NCBI GenBank assembly: GCA_002215675.1
Contig: NGFH01000011.1
Location: 1-64,000 of the forward strand
Reading direction: 5' to 3'
DNA from: Bacteroidetes bacterium 2013_40CM_41_45
GTDB taxonomy: Bacteria; Bacteroidota; Bacteroidia; AKYH767-A; 2013-40CM-41-45
DNA length: 64,000 bases
Shown here: one piece after another, positions 1-8,686 of the stretch
How positions within the stretch are numbered: the stretch's first letter is position 1
Layout of the letters: each line of letters opens with the position of its first letter
The notes under the pieces: generated by a model
What the model was told of the DNA's origin: nothing
Database searches by the model: none
The model's input: only the letters and a program-made list of their open reading frames with translations
Position numbers and translations under genes: made by a program

Positions 1-162
1 CCGGTGCTGCTCAATATGTATGATGTGACCGGAAGAATCATTCTTTCCAATTACAGAATCAACGAGACAGCAGAGCTTGGCGCTGACCTTAACAACGGAG
101 TGTACTCGGTAGAAATAGTAATTGGAGACCGGAGGGAAATGTACAGAATCGTTAAGCTGTAA
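1..162 (+). CDS. C-terminal end of a T9SS-sorted secreted protein (partial)
   Basis: Only the last 53 codons lie in the window, and the reading frame is open from base 1 to a TAA. The peptide begins PVLLNMYDVTGRIILSNY, contains LNNGVYSVEIV and ends in YRIVKL. This is the layout of the type A sorting domain recognised by the Bacteroidota type IX secretion system: a short beta-rich module with a conserved D-x-x-G-R and a basic tail. The protein is therefore probably exported and attached to the cell surface or released. Nothing can be said about its catalytic part, which lies upstream of the window. A good hairpin terminator follows at 188-221. Confidence 0.8.
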   Translation, partial: PVLLNMYDVTGRIILSNYRINETAELGADLNNGVYSVEIVIGDRREMYRIVKL

Positions 163-187
163 AATAGTATCAACGCGAAACCAATAT

Positions 188-221
188 CAGCTCACTGTTC
201 AAATGGTGAGCTGGTTTTTTT
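188..221 (+). terminator. Rho-independent terminator built on a recurrent 24-nt palindrome
   Basis: An 8-bp stem CAGCTCAC/GTGAGCTG (188-195 and 206-213) with a 10-nt loop is followed by a run of seven T. It sits 26 bp after the stop codon of the first gene. The central 24 nt (189-212) belong to a palindrome family that recurs at 26967, 28448 and 41949. Confidence 0.75.
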
Positions 222-266
222 ATAAACCCATCCGCGAAAAATACCGCTCTACCCGTGATATAGATA

Positions 267-297
267 TTGATGGAAGTTTTTGATGAGATTAATTTTG
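267..297 (+). promoter_or_regulatory. Bacteroidota-type promoter
   Basis: TTG at 267-269 is followed after 20 nt by TAATTTTG at 290-297, matching the TTG / TAnnTTTG form of the Bacteroidota primary sigma factor. It lies 25 bp upstream of the ATG at 323, so it fits a promoter for the two genes 323-2111. Confidence 0.55.
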
Positions 298-322
298 CAT
301 TCAAATCTTAACATCGGTCACA

Positions 323-1186
323 ATGAAAAAAATTATTTTTATTTTAATGCTGCTGTCCGCTAAGCTGACCACAGCACAAATCAGCAATGGCGGCTTTGAA
401 GTTTGGGACACAACGTATACTCACATTTATTCCTCGGTGCTAAGCAGCACGTATGGAGTGCCTAATCCGCTTGGAGGTGTTCCGAATCACTGGACTTTCT
501 TATCCGGAGCAGGGATTTGCCAGACTACAGATAGTTATTCAGGGAACTATTCTTTAATTTTACACAATTGGTATGGCTATGCCAGGGAGTGGGCAACATA
601 CCATGATTCTATTAATTATTCCCCATCGTTTTTGCAGGGATACTTCAAATACATTAAAGGAGCACACCCTTTCGCACAGGGAGAAGCAATGGTTACATTG
701 ACACGATTCAACGGAACCTCTAATGACACTGTTGCCTGGGGCTCTTACTTATTTGATACCACGGCTTTTTACATTCCGTTTCAAATAACTTTAAATTATG
801 TTTCGTTTTTAGCGCCTGACAGCATCACAATCTATATTGCAAACGCAACAGGCACCAGCGGCTGGAGTACAGTGGTATCTAATTTACTTTATCTCGATGA
901 TTTAACATTGAGCGATTCTCCTTTAAGTATTGAAAATATAAATACAATGGATAATCCTGTGACCATTTTTCCAAACCCATCTGCCAGCGAATTCCATATT
1001 CAAAATAATTCAACAGAGCCATTTCATTTCACACTGTATAATTCTTTGGGAGAAAAAATTCTTAATGAAAGCTTCAATGAAAAAATAAGCTCGATAAATA
1101 TTTCAGGTTCTTCGCCTGGAATTTATTTTTATAAAGTGACCGACCACAGTAACAAAATAACAACAGGAAAAATAATTAAACAATAG
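323..1186 (+). CDS. Secreted protein with T9SS sorting domain, function unknown
   Basis: 287 aa. Residues 1-19 form a signal peptide (basic start, hydrophobic core, cleavage near TTAQ). The mature part opens with NGGFEVWD and later has PNHWTF, a pattern seen at the start of carbohydrate-binding-like beta-sandwich domains in secreted Bacteroidota proteins. From about residue 210 the motif FPNPSASEFHI, then LYNSLGEKI and a lysine-rich end mark a type A T9SS sorting domain. It is only 4 bp ahead of the dioxygenase-like gene at 1191, so the two are probably co-transcribed from the promoter at 267-297. No catalytic motif is recognised; a binding or adhesion role is an inference. Confidence 0.8.
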   Translation: MKKIIFILMLLSAKLTTAQISNGGFEVWDTTYTHIYSSVLSSTYGVPNPLGGVPNHWTFLSGAGICQTTDSYSGNYSLILHNWYGYAREWATYHDSINYSPSFLQGYFKYIKGAHPFAQGEAMVTLTRFNGTSNDTVAWGSYLFDTTAFYIPFQITLNYVSFLAPDSITIYIANATGTSGWSTVVSNLLYLDDLTLSDSPLSIENINTMDNPVTIFPNPSASEFHIQNNSTEPFHFTLYNSLGEKILNESFNEKISSINISGSSPGIYFYKVTDHSNKITTGKIIKQ

Positions 1187-1190
1187 CAAC

Positions 1191-2111
1191 ATGGAAAAGC
1201 AAATACAAAACAGGCGCGATTTTATACGCCTGGGAATTGTTGGCGCAGCAGCAGGCCTGGCAGCACCATATTTATCCTTCGGCAAAGAATTTCTGAATGC
1301 CGGATGCGCGCCAACCACTCCTGATATAATCGGTCCATACTATCTTGCTAATGCGCCATCCAATATTCAACTTTCTTCGGCAACCGAACCGGGAACTCCG
1401 ATTATGATTTCGGGAATAGTGCGCAGCGAAAATTGTCCTGTTGCTATTCCCAATGCAATGGTTGAAGTGTGGCATGCTACTGATGCAGGCAGTTACTATG
1501 CAAACGTTAATCCTTTTACACTACGTGGAACGCTCAACACTGCTACGGATGGGTCGTACAGTTTTAATTCCGTTCAGCCAGGATGGTATTTAAACGGTTC
1601 TCAATACCGGCCCAAGCATATCCATTACAAAGTCAGCGCACCGGGATACACCACTTTAATCACCCAGCTTTATTTTTCAGGAGACCCTTATATATCCATT
1701 GACCCGTGGGCATCGCAGCCCGCTGCCGCATTGCGCATTATTCCACTTGTAAATAACAATGGTACGTTGGAGGGGCAATTTGATATCTGGCTCGATGATG
1801 TTTCAGCCGGTATCAATACACCATACAGCGACAAAGGCGTGTTGATGCAAAATAATCCGAATCCTTTTTCGGAAACAACAAATATTTATTTCAATGTTTT
1901 TAATTATTCCGATGTGCGGTTATGGATTACAGACGTGCAGGGAAAAACAGTGAAGGAACTGGTGAACCAGAAATTTGTTCCCGGCCGCTACCAGGCATTT
2001 TGGGACGGCACGGCAAACAATGGTAGCCACGCAAGCAGCGGGATATTTTTTGCAAATCTTATTATTGATAATGAGCGCATGAAAGAAGTGAAGCTGCTTC
2101 TTCAAAAATAA
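1191..2111 (+). CDS. Secreted intradiol ring-cleavage dioxygenase-like protein with T9SS tail
   Basis: 306 aa. Residues 7-30 carry a twin-arginine signal (RR at 8-9, RRDFIRLG, then a hydrophobic stretch). Residues about 40-200 match the protocatechuate/catechol dioxygenase fold: DIIGPYY, VEVWHATDAGSYY, ATDGSYSF, PGWY and RPKHIHYKV. The four ferric-iron ligands expected of the family appear to be present (Tyr102 or 103, Tyr133, His143, His145). The C-terminus from about 215 (NNPNPFSETTNIYF, then GTANNGSHASSGIFFANLI) is a sorting domain. Family members oxidatively open catechol rings; Tat export would fit loading of iron before secretion. The substrate cannot be told, and extracellular lignin-like aromatics are only a guess. 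Export of this family with a T9SS tail is less usual than the cytoplasmic form. Confidence 0.82.
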   Translation: MEKQIQNRRDFIRLGIVGAAAGLAAPYLSFGKEFLNAGCAPTTPDIIGPYYLANAPSNIQLSSATEPGTPIMISGIVRSENCPVAIPNAMVEVWHATDAGSYYANVNPFTLRGTLNTATDGSYSFNSVQPGWYLNGSQYRPKHIHYKVSAPGYTTLITQLYFSGDPYISIDPWASQPAAALRIIPLVNNNGTLEGQFDIWLDDVSAGINTPYSDKGVLMQNNPNPFSETTNIYFNVFNYSDVRLWITDVQGKTVKELVNQKFVPGRYQAFWDGTANNGSHASSGIFFANLIIDNERMKEVKLLLQK

Positions 2112-2201
2112 TCTTCTCATTCGACGATTTAGAGCGGCTGAGCTTGTCGAAGCCGCATCATTTATCTACCTTGCATGCTGTAAATTCAATTGAGCAAACA
2201 C

Positions 2202-3938
2202 ATGCGCATTGGCATCGCTGCGATATTTCTTTTATCTGTACTATATGCAGGCGCTCAGACCAACATTCCAAGCACCGATTCTGTTGCAGAGCAGGTATTG
2301 CTGGGCAATTATAACCCTGCCAGCTATGCTTCTTCAAATCCAGTCACTCATCCCGACAGCATATCGCAGGCCATCATCGCGTCCGTTTCCCCCGATTCTT
2401 TAAAGAGTTATCTCATTACCCTTGGCACTTTTTATAACCGTAATACCGGCAGTGATACAGTGTCAGCCACAATCGGTATCGGGGCTGCAAGGAGATGGGC
2501 GTTCAGTAAGTTTGCAGAGTTCAGCGCGCTGAATGAGAACCGACTCATTCCTTCTTATCTCCAGTTTGACCAGGTGATTTGCACCAGCCCGCAGCACCGG
2601 AATATTTTTGCTGTGCTTCCCGGTGCCGATACATCAGATAAATCTGTCGTCTTTATAGAAGGGCATATAGACAGCCGGTGCAGCACGCCGTGCGATTCGC
2701 TTTGCCTTGCACAAGGCATGGAAGATAATGGAAGCGGTACGGCCCTGGTGCTTGAGCTTGCGCGAATAATGAGCAAGTTTACTTTTAAGCATACCATAGT
2801 TTTTCTTTTAACCATAGGCGAGGAGCAGTCATTGTATGGCGCTAATGCTTTTGCAGTCTATTGTCAGACAAAGAATATAAAAGTTAAAGCGGTCCTCAAC
2901 AATGATATTGTAGGCGGAATCCTTTGCGGCAATACTTCGTCTCCTCCAAGCTGTCCCGGTTTTGGAAACGTAGATAGTTTGCAGGTGCGCATATTTTCTT
3001 TCGGCAATTTCAATTCCATGAATAAACAGTTTGCGCGTTACTGCAAATTGGAATATAAAGAACAGGTGCTTCCTCATGTTTCTGTTCCAACGACTATAAG
3101 TATTATGAACCCTGAAGACCGTACAAACCGAGGGGGAGACCATATTCCTTTTCGCACGCTTGGTTTTGTTGCCATAAGGTATACTTCAGCAAATGAAGCC
3201 GGGAATGCAAACACAGCGGATACTGCGTATCACGACCGCCAGCATACTTCCGGTGATATTCTTGGATTGGACACAGACAGCGACCTTGTGATTGACAGCT
3301 TCTTTGTAGACTTCAACTATCTCGCCCGCAATACCATCATAAATGGCAATGCCGCGGCAATGGCGGCTCTCACCTATGCTGCTCCCGATTTTATTTATAA
3401 TCCCGCCGGCATCGGGAAACTTGTCGTTACTATCGCCCAGCAAACACAATATGCTCAGTATCGTTTGGGCGTTCGCATACCTTCACACAATGATTGGGAT
3501 TCAATTTATACTATAAATGGTCTTGTTTCCGACACGCTCATCATGCCTGCAGGAAACATATTCTATACCAGCGTTGCAGGGGTTGACAGCAATGGCATTG
3601 AGACCTTGTTCTCTCATGAGTATTCCATTAACGTCAGCGCCATTAATGAGCTTAACAAGGCAAAAAACAATATCGTTCTTCTTCCTGCAAAGCCAAATCC
3701 CGCTGATGAAGAAGTCACCTTTACGGTTCTCGTAAATCAAGTAGTGCGGTACAAAAATGCTTACCTGCGTATTTCGTCTGAACAGGGAAAAGAGATTACA
3801 CGCCTGAAGATTTCTTTAGAAGCGGGAATCAACGAAGTGAACTATTATCATGGCTACTCAGCAATGGGAACGCGTTTCGTATCTTTAGTGGTGGATGGAA
3901 AAATTATTTCCACTGTTAAAGTTGTTTTTTCAAAGTAA
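2202..3938 (+). CDS. Secreted M28-family zinc peptidase
   Basis: 578 aa from the ATG at 2202, chosen because it gives a clean signal peptide (MRIGIAAIFLLSVLYAGAQ). An in-frame TTG at 2190 would add four residues. The two-zinc aminopeptidase core is clear, with all expected metal ligands visible: His and Asp of EGHIDSR, Asp of GMEDNGSG, Glu pair of IGEEQSLYG, Asp of LNNDIVG, and a late His in HDRQHTSGD. The last 90 residues (LLPAKPNPADEEVTF, then a beta-rich end with VKVVFSK) resemble a T9SS sorting domain. Likely role: extracellular removal of N-terminal residues from peptides. A second M28 gene, lacking such a tail, lies at 11687-12982. Confidence 0.85.
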   Translation: MRIGIAAIFLLSVLYAGAQTNIPSTDSVAEQVLLGNYNPASYASSNPVTHPDSISQAIIASVSPDSLKSYLITLGTFYNRNTGSDTVSATIGIGAARRWAFSKFAEFSALNENRLIPSYLQFDQVICTSPQHRNIFAVLPGADTSDKSVVFIEGHIDSRCSTPCDSLCLAQGMEDNGSGTALVLELARIMSKFTFKHTIVFLLTIGEEQSLYGANAFAVYCQTKNIKVKAVLNNDIVGGILCGNTSSPPSCPGFGNVDSLQVRIFSFGNFNSMNKQFARYCKLEYKEQVLPHVSVPTTISIMNPEDRTNRGGDHIPFRTLGFVAIRYTSANEAGNANTADTAYHDRQHTSGDILGLDTDSDLVIDSFFVDFNYLARNTIINGNAAAMAALTYAAPDFIYNPAGIGKLVVTIAQQTQYAQYRLGVRIPSHNDWDSIYTINGLVSDTLIMPAGNIFYTSVAGVDSNGIETLFSHEYSINVSAINELNKAKNNIVLLPAKPNPADEEVTFTVLVNQVVRYKNAYLRISSEQGKEITRLKISLEAGINEVNYYHGYSAMGTRFVSLVVDGKIISTVKVVFSK

Positions 3939-4030
3939 TTGCTTCTGGATTCAGATAACAGATTATTTCAGATTTGCAGATAACAGTCAGATTCAGAAAA
4001 TAGACGCATCCGTAAATCTGTAAAAATCAG
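3939..4030. repeat. Degenerate CAGATAACAG-type intergenic repeat
   Basis: The gap between the convergent M28 peptidase and hflX genes holds repeated units such as CAGATAACAG and CAGATT, with a reverse-complement echo (AATCTGTAAAAATCAGTTATC) at its right end. It can form an imperfect hairpin and may end transcription from both sides. Confidence 0.45.
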
Positions 4031-5236
4031 TTATCCGTACTGTGTATCTTGTTTGCTGTGAGGGTAACGTTTATAATGAATCTCTTTAACCTTCTCCATA
4101 ATTTTTTCTTTCAGCTCATTTATATTTTGCTTCCGGAACGCTGAAATAAAAACACACTCCCTGTTGCCTTTAGCCATCCACGAATTTTTCAGTTCATCAA
4201 GCGTTACATTTTCCTTTGTTTTCGGAGTGAGGTCATCATGTTCTTTTTCTGTATAACGGAAAGCATCAATCTTGTTGAAGACAATAATCACCGGCTTTTC
4301 ACTGGTTCCTATTTCATGCAACGTCTGGTTTACCACATCAATTTGCTCTTCAAAGTTGTGATGAGAGATATCGACCACATGCAGAAGAATATCCGCTTCG
4401 CGCACTTCGTCTAATGTAGATTTAAAAGATTCCACCAGCGAATGCGGCAGCTTGCGTATGAATCCGACGGTATCAGAAAGCAGGAAGGGAATATTTTCCC
4501 ATACAATTTTTCGCACGGTTGTATCCAACGTTGCAAATAATTTATTCTCTGCAAAAACATCTGCCTTACTCAGCAAGTTCATCAGCGTTGATTTACCAAC
4601 GTTAGTGTAGCCGACCAGCGCAACACGCACCATCTGTGCACGTTGTTTTCGCTGAGTGATGTTTTGTTTGTCAATCTCGCGGAGCTTTTCTTTAAGGCGT
4701 GATAGCTTATCGCGAATTACTCTTCGGTCTGTTTCAATTTCTGTTTCACCCGGCCCGCGTAAACCTATTCCCCCCCGTTGTTTCTCTAAGTGAGTCCACA
4801 TGCGGGTGAGTCGCGGAAGCATATACTGGTATTGCGCGAGTTCCACCTGCACTTTCGATTGCGCAGTTCGTGCCCGCTTGGCAAAAATGTCAAGGATTAA
4901 ATTATTTCTGTCCAATACACGGCACGCCAGGATTTTTTCGATGTTGCGGATTTGCGAGCCGGAAAGTTCATCATCAAAAATGGCAATGTCAACTTTATTT
5001 GTTTTTATGTACTCTGCTATTTCGTTCAGTTTTCCTTTACCGAGAAACGTGCTGATATCAGGATGCCCCAGTCGCTGCGTAAATCTTTTCAGCGTAAGCG
5101 CTCCGGCTGTTTCGGCAAGAAAAGCAAGCTCATCAAGATACTCGCGGAGCTGCTCTTCTTGCTGGTGAGGCAATAGCACTCCGATTAGAACTGCAGTTTC
5201 CTTTTTATGATTGAGAATGATAGGTAGACGGGGCAT
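4031..5236 (-). CDS. hflX: Ribosome-associated GTPase HflX
   Basis: 401 aa. An N-terminal HflX domain (about 1-190) ends in the family hallmark GGIGLRGPGETEIETDRR (155-172) and a helical linker. The G domain follows, with P-loop GYTNVGKST (209-217), DTVG (255-258) and NKID (301-304). HflX binds the 50S subunit and splits stalled or hibernating 70S ribosomes under stress. The ATG at 5236-5234 gives a full-length protein. The gene stands alone, separated from the next leftward gene by an AT-rich inverted repeat. Confidence 0.95.
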   Translation of the reverse strand: MPRLPIILNHKKETAVLIGVLLPHQQEEQLREYLDELAFLAETAGALTLKRFTQRLGHPDISTFLGKGKLNEIAEYIKTNKVDIAIFDDELSGSQIRNIEKILACRVLDRNNLILDIFAKRARTAQSKVQVELAQYQYMLPRLTRMWTHLEKQRGGIGLRGPGETEIETDRRVIRDKLSRLKEKLREIDKQNITQRKQRAQMVRVALVGYTNVGKSTLMNLLSKADVFAENKLFATLDTTVRKIVWENIPFLLSDTVGFIRKLPHSLVESFKSTLDEVREADILLHVVDISHHNFEEQIDVVNQTLHEIGTSEKPVIIVFNKIDAFRYTEKEHDDLTPKTKENVTLDELKNSWMAKGNRECVFISAFRKQNINELKEKIMEKVKEIHYKRYPHSKQDTQYG

Positions 5237-5242
5237 AAGTAA

Positions 5243-5312
5243 AAAACGTTATACGTTATAAGTTATATGTTATTCGGTTTGCAAACATTAATCCAGCAGG
5301 CGTATAACTTAT
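5243..5312. repeat. GTTATAAGTTATA-type inverted repeat
   Basis: Left arm CGTTATACGTTATAAGTTATATG and right arm GCGTATAACTTATAAC are near reverse complements, 28-30 bp apart, between hflX and the cytochrome gene. The same words recur at 13640-13722 and 24108-24136. Confidence 0.55.
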
Positions 5313-5314
5313 AA

Positions 5315-5935
5315 CTAGTTGCTTCTAAGAGTATAAACATATTCAGCTACTGCGTGAATCTCTTCTTCAGACAAGAGTTCCCCATATGCCGGCATTTTTT
5401 TGTTGCTTCCGTTGCGGATTATAGCTGCCATCATAGATGCATCTTTAACAGAAAGCGAAAGGTCAGCTGCTTCGTGGTACATTTTTTTTCCGTCCGGGCC
5501 GTGGCATTGGGTACAGTTGTTTTCGAAAAGGTATTTTCCCGGAGATGATTCACTTGCAGAAGCATGTTTTATCGGGTAAGGTTTGGAGCGGCTTGCTTCG
5601 GCAAGTCCGTAAGCGCCTATCAGCATCAGGAAAGACAAAGAGGCAAGAATCTTTTTTTTCTTTTTAAAACCGGTTACAGCCAGCGGAATAGATGCAAAAA
5701 CAAGCAGCAGCTTTACAATTTGCAGCGTTTTTATCCCGCCCGTTATTACAATAAGCCATATTCCGGTAATAAGAAAAAGGGCGCTGAAAACCATTTCGGT
5801 AATGCGTGTGTTTTTAGAAAATGTATCCAGCACGGTATCCTTTCCCAAGAGTAGAAAAAACGTCTTCAGCAAATAAAAAACAAGAAATACCGTTACAGAA
5901 ATGGTATGTATTTTCAGAATCAGCGCTGAAGGCAT
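5315..5935 (-). CDS. Membrane-anchored c-type cytochrome
   Basis: 206 aa. The N-terminal half (about 1-110) has four hydrophobic segments (roughly 8-30, 46-65, 70-88, 95-112) resembling small SirB-like membrane domains. The C-terminal half is a mono-haem cytochrome c: CTQCH at 141-145 binds haem covalently, and Met181 in KKMPAYG is the likely sixth ligand. The haem domain should face the periplasm, so this is a tethered electron carrier, perhaps to a terminal oxidase or peroxidase. No oxidase gene is nearby to name its partner. It is read toward hflX. Confidence 0.8.
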   Translation of the reverse strand: MPSALILKIHTISVTVFLVFYLLKTFFLLLGKDTVLDTFSKNTRITEMVFSALFLITGIWLIVITGGIKTLQIVKLLLVFASIPLAVTGFKKKKKILASLSFLMLIGAYGLAEASRSKPYPIKHASASESSPGKYLFENNCTQCHGPDGKKMYHEAADLSLSVKDASMMAAIIRNGSNKKMPAYGELLSEEEIHAVAEYVYTLRSN

Positions 5936-6046
5936 TTAAGGTATCAATTCCATGCAAAAGTAGTCAAACGCAAAATGAATGGCGGATTAACCGGCCTTAT
6001 CTCCTAAAACACATGCCGATTACTTTCGTATGAATGAAAAGACAAC

Positions 6047-8581
6047 ATGGACTGGGGCAGGATTAAACCAAAATTATTGCGTGCGCTGCGATACTTTCTG
6101 ACAGGAATGGCTATCGTTTTGCTGACCGTCGTCCTGCTGTCGGCTGTTATCAGATTTTTTTACGAAGATGAAATAAAAAAAATTGTTGTGAAGGAAGTCA
6201 ACAGCCACCTGGCCGTTCCCATAACAGTAAGCCAGATTCGGTTTTCAATCTTAAAAAGTTTTCCTTATTGCACCGTGGAATTCAGTAAAGTTGATGCGGT
6301 AACCTCCGTTGCCGGCAAACCTGATACTCTTTTTTATTTCGACAAGCTGCAATTAAAGATGAACCTTCTTAATGCGTTGAGGAATGATATTGTAATCCGC
6401 AAGGCACAGATGAGCAGCGGCTTTATCAGGATGAAAGTAAATAAAGACGGTACGGATAATTTTCATTTCTGGAAAAACGAAAACAATACGTCTTCCTCTA
6501 CGGCTATCAATCTAAAAGAGATTTTACTGAAAGATATAGAGTACCGGTTTGCAGATGAAAGCCAGGGACTTTTGCTGGAAATGGATTTTAATAAATCCAA
6601 GCTGTCAGGAAAATTTGCGGAAGAACATTTTGCGCTTTCTGCCGAAGGAGAACTATTTGTCCATAAAATTATCTCGGGAAAAGATGAAATTATCCGGAAC
6701 CGGCAAACAGCTATTTCAGTAACAGCAGACGTCAATACTTCAAAAGGCAGCTTTGAAATTTCATCCGGAAAAATTAAAATGGATGATTTGGTTTTTGCAG
6801 TAACCGGGAATACAATGAGAGAGAATGGTGAGCTATACCACCACTTCAAAATCACTACGAACGAAACAAAGCTCCGCGAGCTGACAGCTCTTCTTCCTGA
6901 AGATTATAAAAAGAATTTTGAAAATTTCCTGTACAATGGAACCGGGAAAGTGACAGCCGAAATATCGGGTTCACAGAACAAAAGCAAAATCACGGCAGAG
7001 ATTAAAATAAGCAATGGAGAAATCTCTCGCAAAAAAAATATCCGCACGCTTGAACAGGTAAACCTGTCAGCCATTTATTCTTTAGATAGGGAAGGAAACA
7101 AATCAAATAGTTCGCTTTCAGTTACTGAATTCAAAGCTGAGCTTGCAGGGAAACCGGTAACGGGCGATTTAAGAATTGACAATTTAAGCGACCCTTTTCT
7201 TTCGCTCCATGCTTTAGCGGATGTTGACCTTGGAAGTTTAAGGCAATTCCTTTCCGTAGATACGTTGGAATCGCTTTCCGGAAATGCCCGCATCAGCATT
7301 TCGTATGCAGGGAAAGTTTCTGATGCGCAGCATGCAAAAGTTTCGTTGAATAAATCCCTGAAAGCATCCGGCACGCTGGAGATTAACAATATGGGCTTTA
7401 CCCTGAAAAAAAATCCCCTCCGGTTTGAGGGCATTAACGGAAGTTTTGTTTTTAATGATAATATAATTGAAGCGGAACACTTTAACGGAAAAATTTCGGG
7501 AACAGATTTTAATATGCAGGGAACAGTTCAAAACCTGGTTCCATTTCTTTTTCTTGAGGGACAACCCGCTGCCATTGATGCATCGCTTCAGTCACATTCC
7601 GTTAACCTCGATGAGCTGCTCGAAAGAAACAGCGCATCAAACGATACAACGTATAAGCTGCGTTTTTCTCCCGGACTTTCGTGTGCCATTTCTGTCAACA
7701 TAGATGAGCTTCGGTTCAGGAAATTCAGGTCGCAGAATATCCGGGGCGTATTCCATCTTAGAGACCAAATTCTTGGCAGCGATGGATTAACGTTTTCATC
7801 TATGAACGGAACGGTGCATATCAGAGGTGATATTAACGCAACACGAAATGACAGCATAATGATTTCATGCAGTGCAAACATCAAAGGGCTTGATGTTCGG
7901 GAGCTTTTTTATGAGATGGAAAATTTTCAGCAAAGCACACTCACGGATAAAAACCTCCGCGGGCGCACGGATGTTGATTTGCAGTTTGCCTCAAAGTGGT
8001 CCTCTGATTTAACCATTAACCCCGAAAGAGTTGTCGTGGATGGCAGTGTCAAAATTTTTAATGGTGAACTGATTGACTTTTCACCGGTGCTTTCACTTTC
8101 ACGTTTTGTAAAACTGTCTGAATTGCAGCACATACGGTTTTCAACGCTTCAAAACAACATTCAGATAAGCAACAGGAAAATTTTTATTCCATCTATGGAA
8201 ATAAAATCAAGTGCCCTTAATCTCACTGCTTCGGGAACCCATACGTTCAACAACATAGTGGATTACAGCATAAAACTTTTGCTTTCTGACGTGCTCGGTA
8301 AAAAGGCGAAAGAACAGAATTCTGAATTCGGAATGGTGGAGGATGACGGGCTTGGAAAGTCGTCCCTGTTCCTTAGAATGACAGGTGCAGCCGACAACCC
8401 TAAATTTGCATACGACAAAAAGGCGGTAATGAAGAAAATTCAGACCGACATAAAAACAGAAAAACAAACGCTGAAGGATATTTTCAAAAAAGAGTTCGGA
8501 ACTCAGAAAAAAGATTCCTTATATGTAAAGAAAAACGAAAGCAAGGAAGCGGTTCAGATTGAATGGGATGAAAATCCTTGA
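6047..8581 (+). CDS. AsmA-like inner-membrane-anchored protein
   Basis: 844 aa. A single N-terminal membrane helix (about 17-38) precedes a long beta-rich periplasmic body. The opening VNSHLAVPITVSQIRFSILKSFP and the C-terminal region with LNLTASGTHTFNNIVDYSIK are typical of the AsmA/TamB-like family. Members are thought to form hydrophobic grooves that bridge inner and outer membranes and move lipids or affect outer-membrane assembly. The last 60 residues are charged and lysine-rich (MKKIQTDIKTEKQTLKD). The gene is divergent from the cytochrome gene and upstream of the histidine kinase; no operon link is evident. Confidence 0.8.
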   Translation: MDWGRIKPKLLRALRYFLTGMAIVLLTVVLLSAVIRFFYEDEIKKIVVKEVNSHLAVPITVSQIRFSILKSFPYCTVEFSKVDAVTSVAGKPDTLFYFDKLQLKMNLLNALRNDIVIRKAQMSSGFIRMKVNKDGTDNFHFWKNENNTSSSTAINLKEILLKDIEYRFADESQGLLLEMDFNKSKLSGKFAEEHFALSAEGELFVHKIISGKDEIIRNRQTAISVTADVNTSKGSFEISSGKIKMDDLVFAVTGNTMRENGELYHHFKITTNETKLRELTALLPEDYKKNFENFLYNGTGKVTAEISGSQNKSKITAEIKISNGEISRKKNIRTLEQVNLSAIYSLDREGNKSNSSLSVTEFKAELAGKPVTGDLRIDNLSDPFLSLHALADVDLGSLRQFLSVDTLESLSGNARISISYAGKVSDAQHAKVSLNKSLKASGTLEINNMGFTLKKNPLRFEGINGSFVFNDNIIEAEHFNGKISGTDFNMQGTVQNLVPFLFLEGQPAAIDASLQSHSVNLDELLERNSASNDTTYKLRFSPGLSCAISVNIDELRFRKFRSQNIRGVFHLRDQILGSDGLTFSSMNGTVHIRGDINATRNDSIMISCSANIKGLDVRELFYEMENFQQSTLTDKNLRGRTDVDLQFASKWSSDLTINPERVVVDGSVKIFNGELIDFSPVLSLSRFVKLSELQHIRFSTLQNNIQISNRKIFIPSMEIKSSALNLTASGTHTFNNIVDYSIKLLLSDVLGKKAKEQNSEFGMVEDDGLGKSSLFLRMTGAADNPKFAYDKKAVMKKIQTDIKTEKQTLKDIFKKEFGTQKKDSLYVKKNESKEAVQIEWDENP

Positions 8582-8686
8582 CCGCTATTAATTTTCTTTA
8601 CTACTTTGCGAGGCGTTCGGGACGGGGTTTTCGTTACCTGGTTTATTATAAACAGCTCCAAACCCTGAACTCTAACTGCGGACTCC

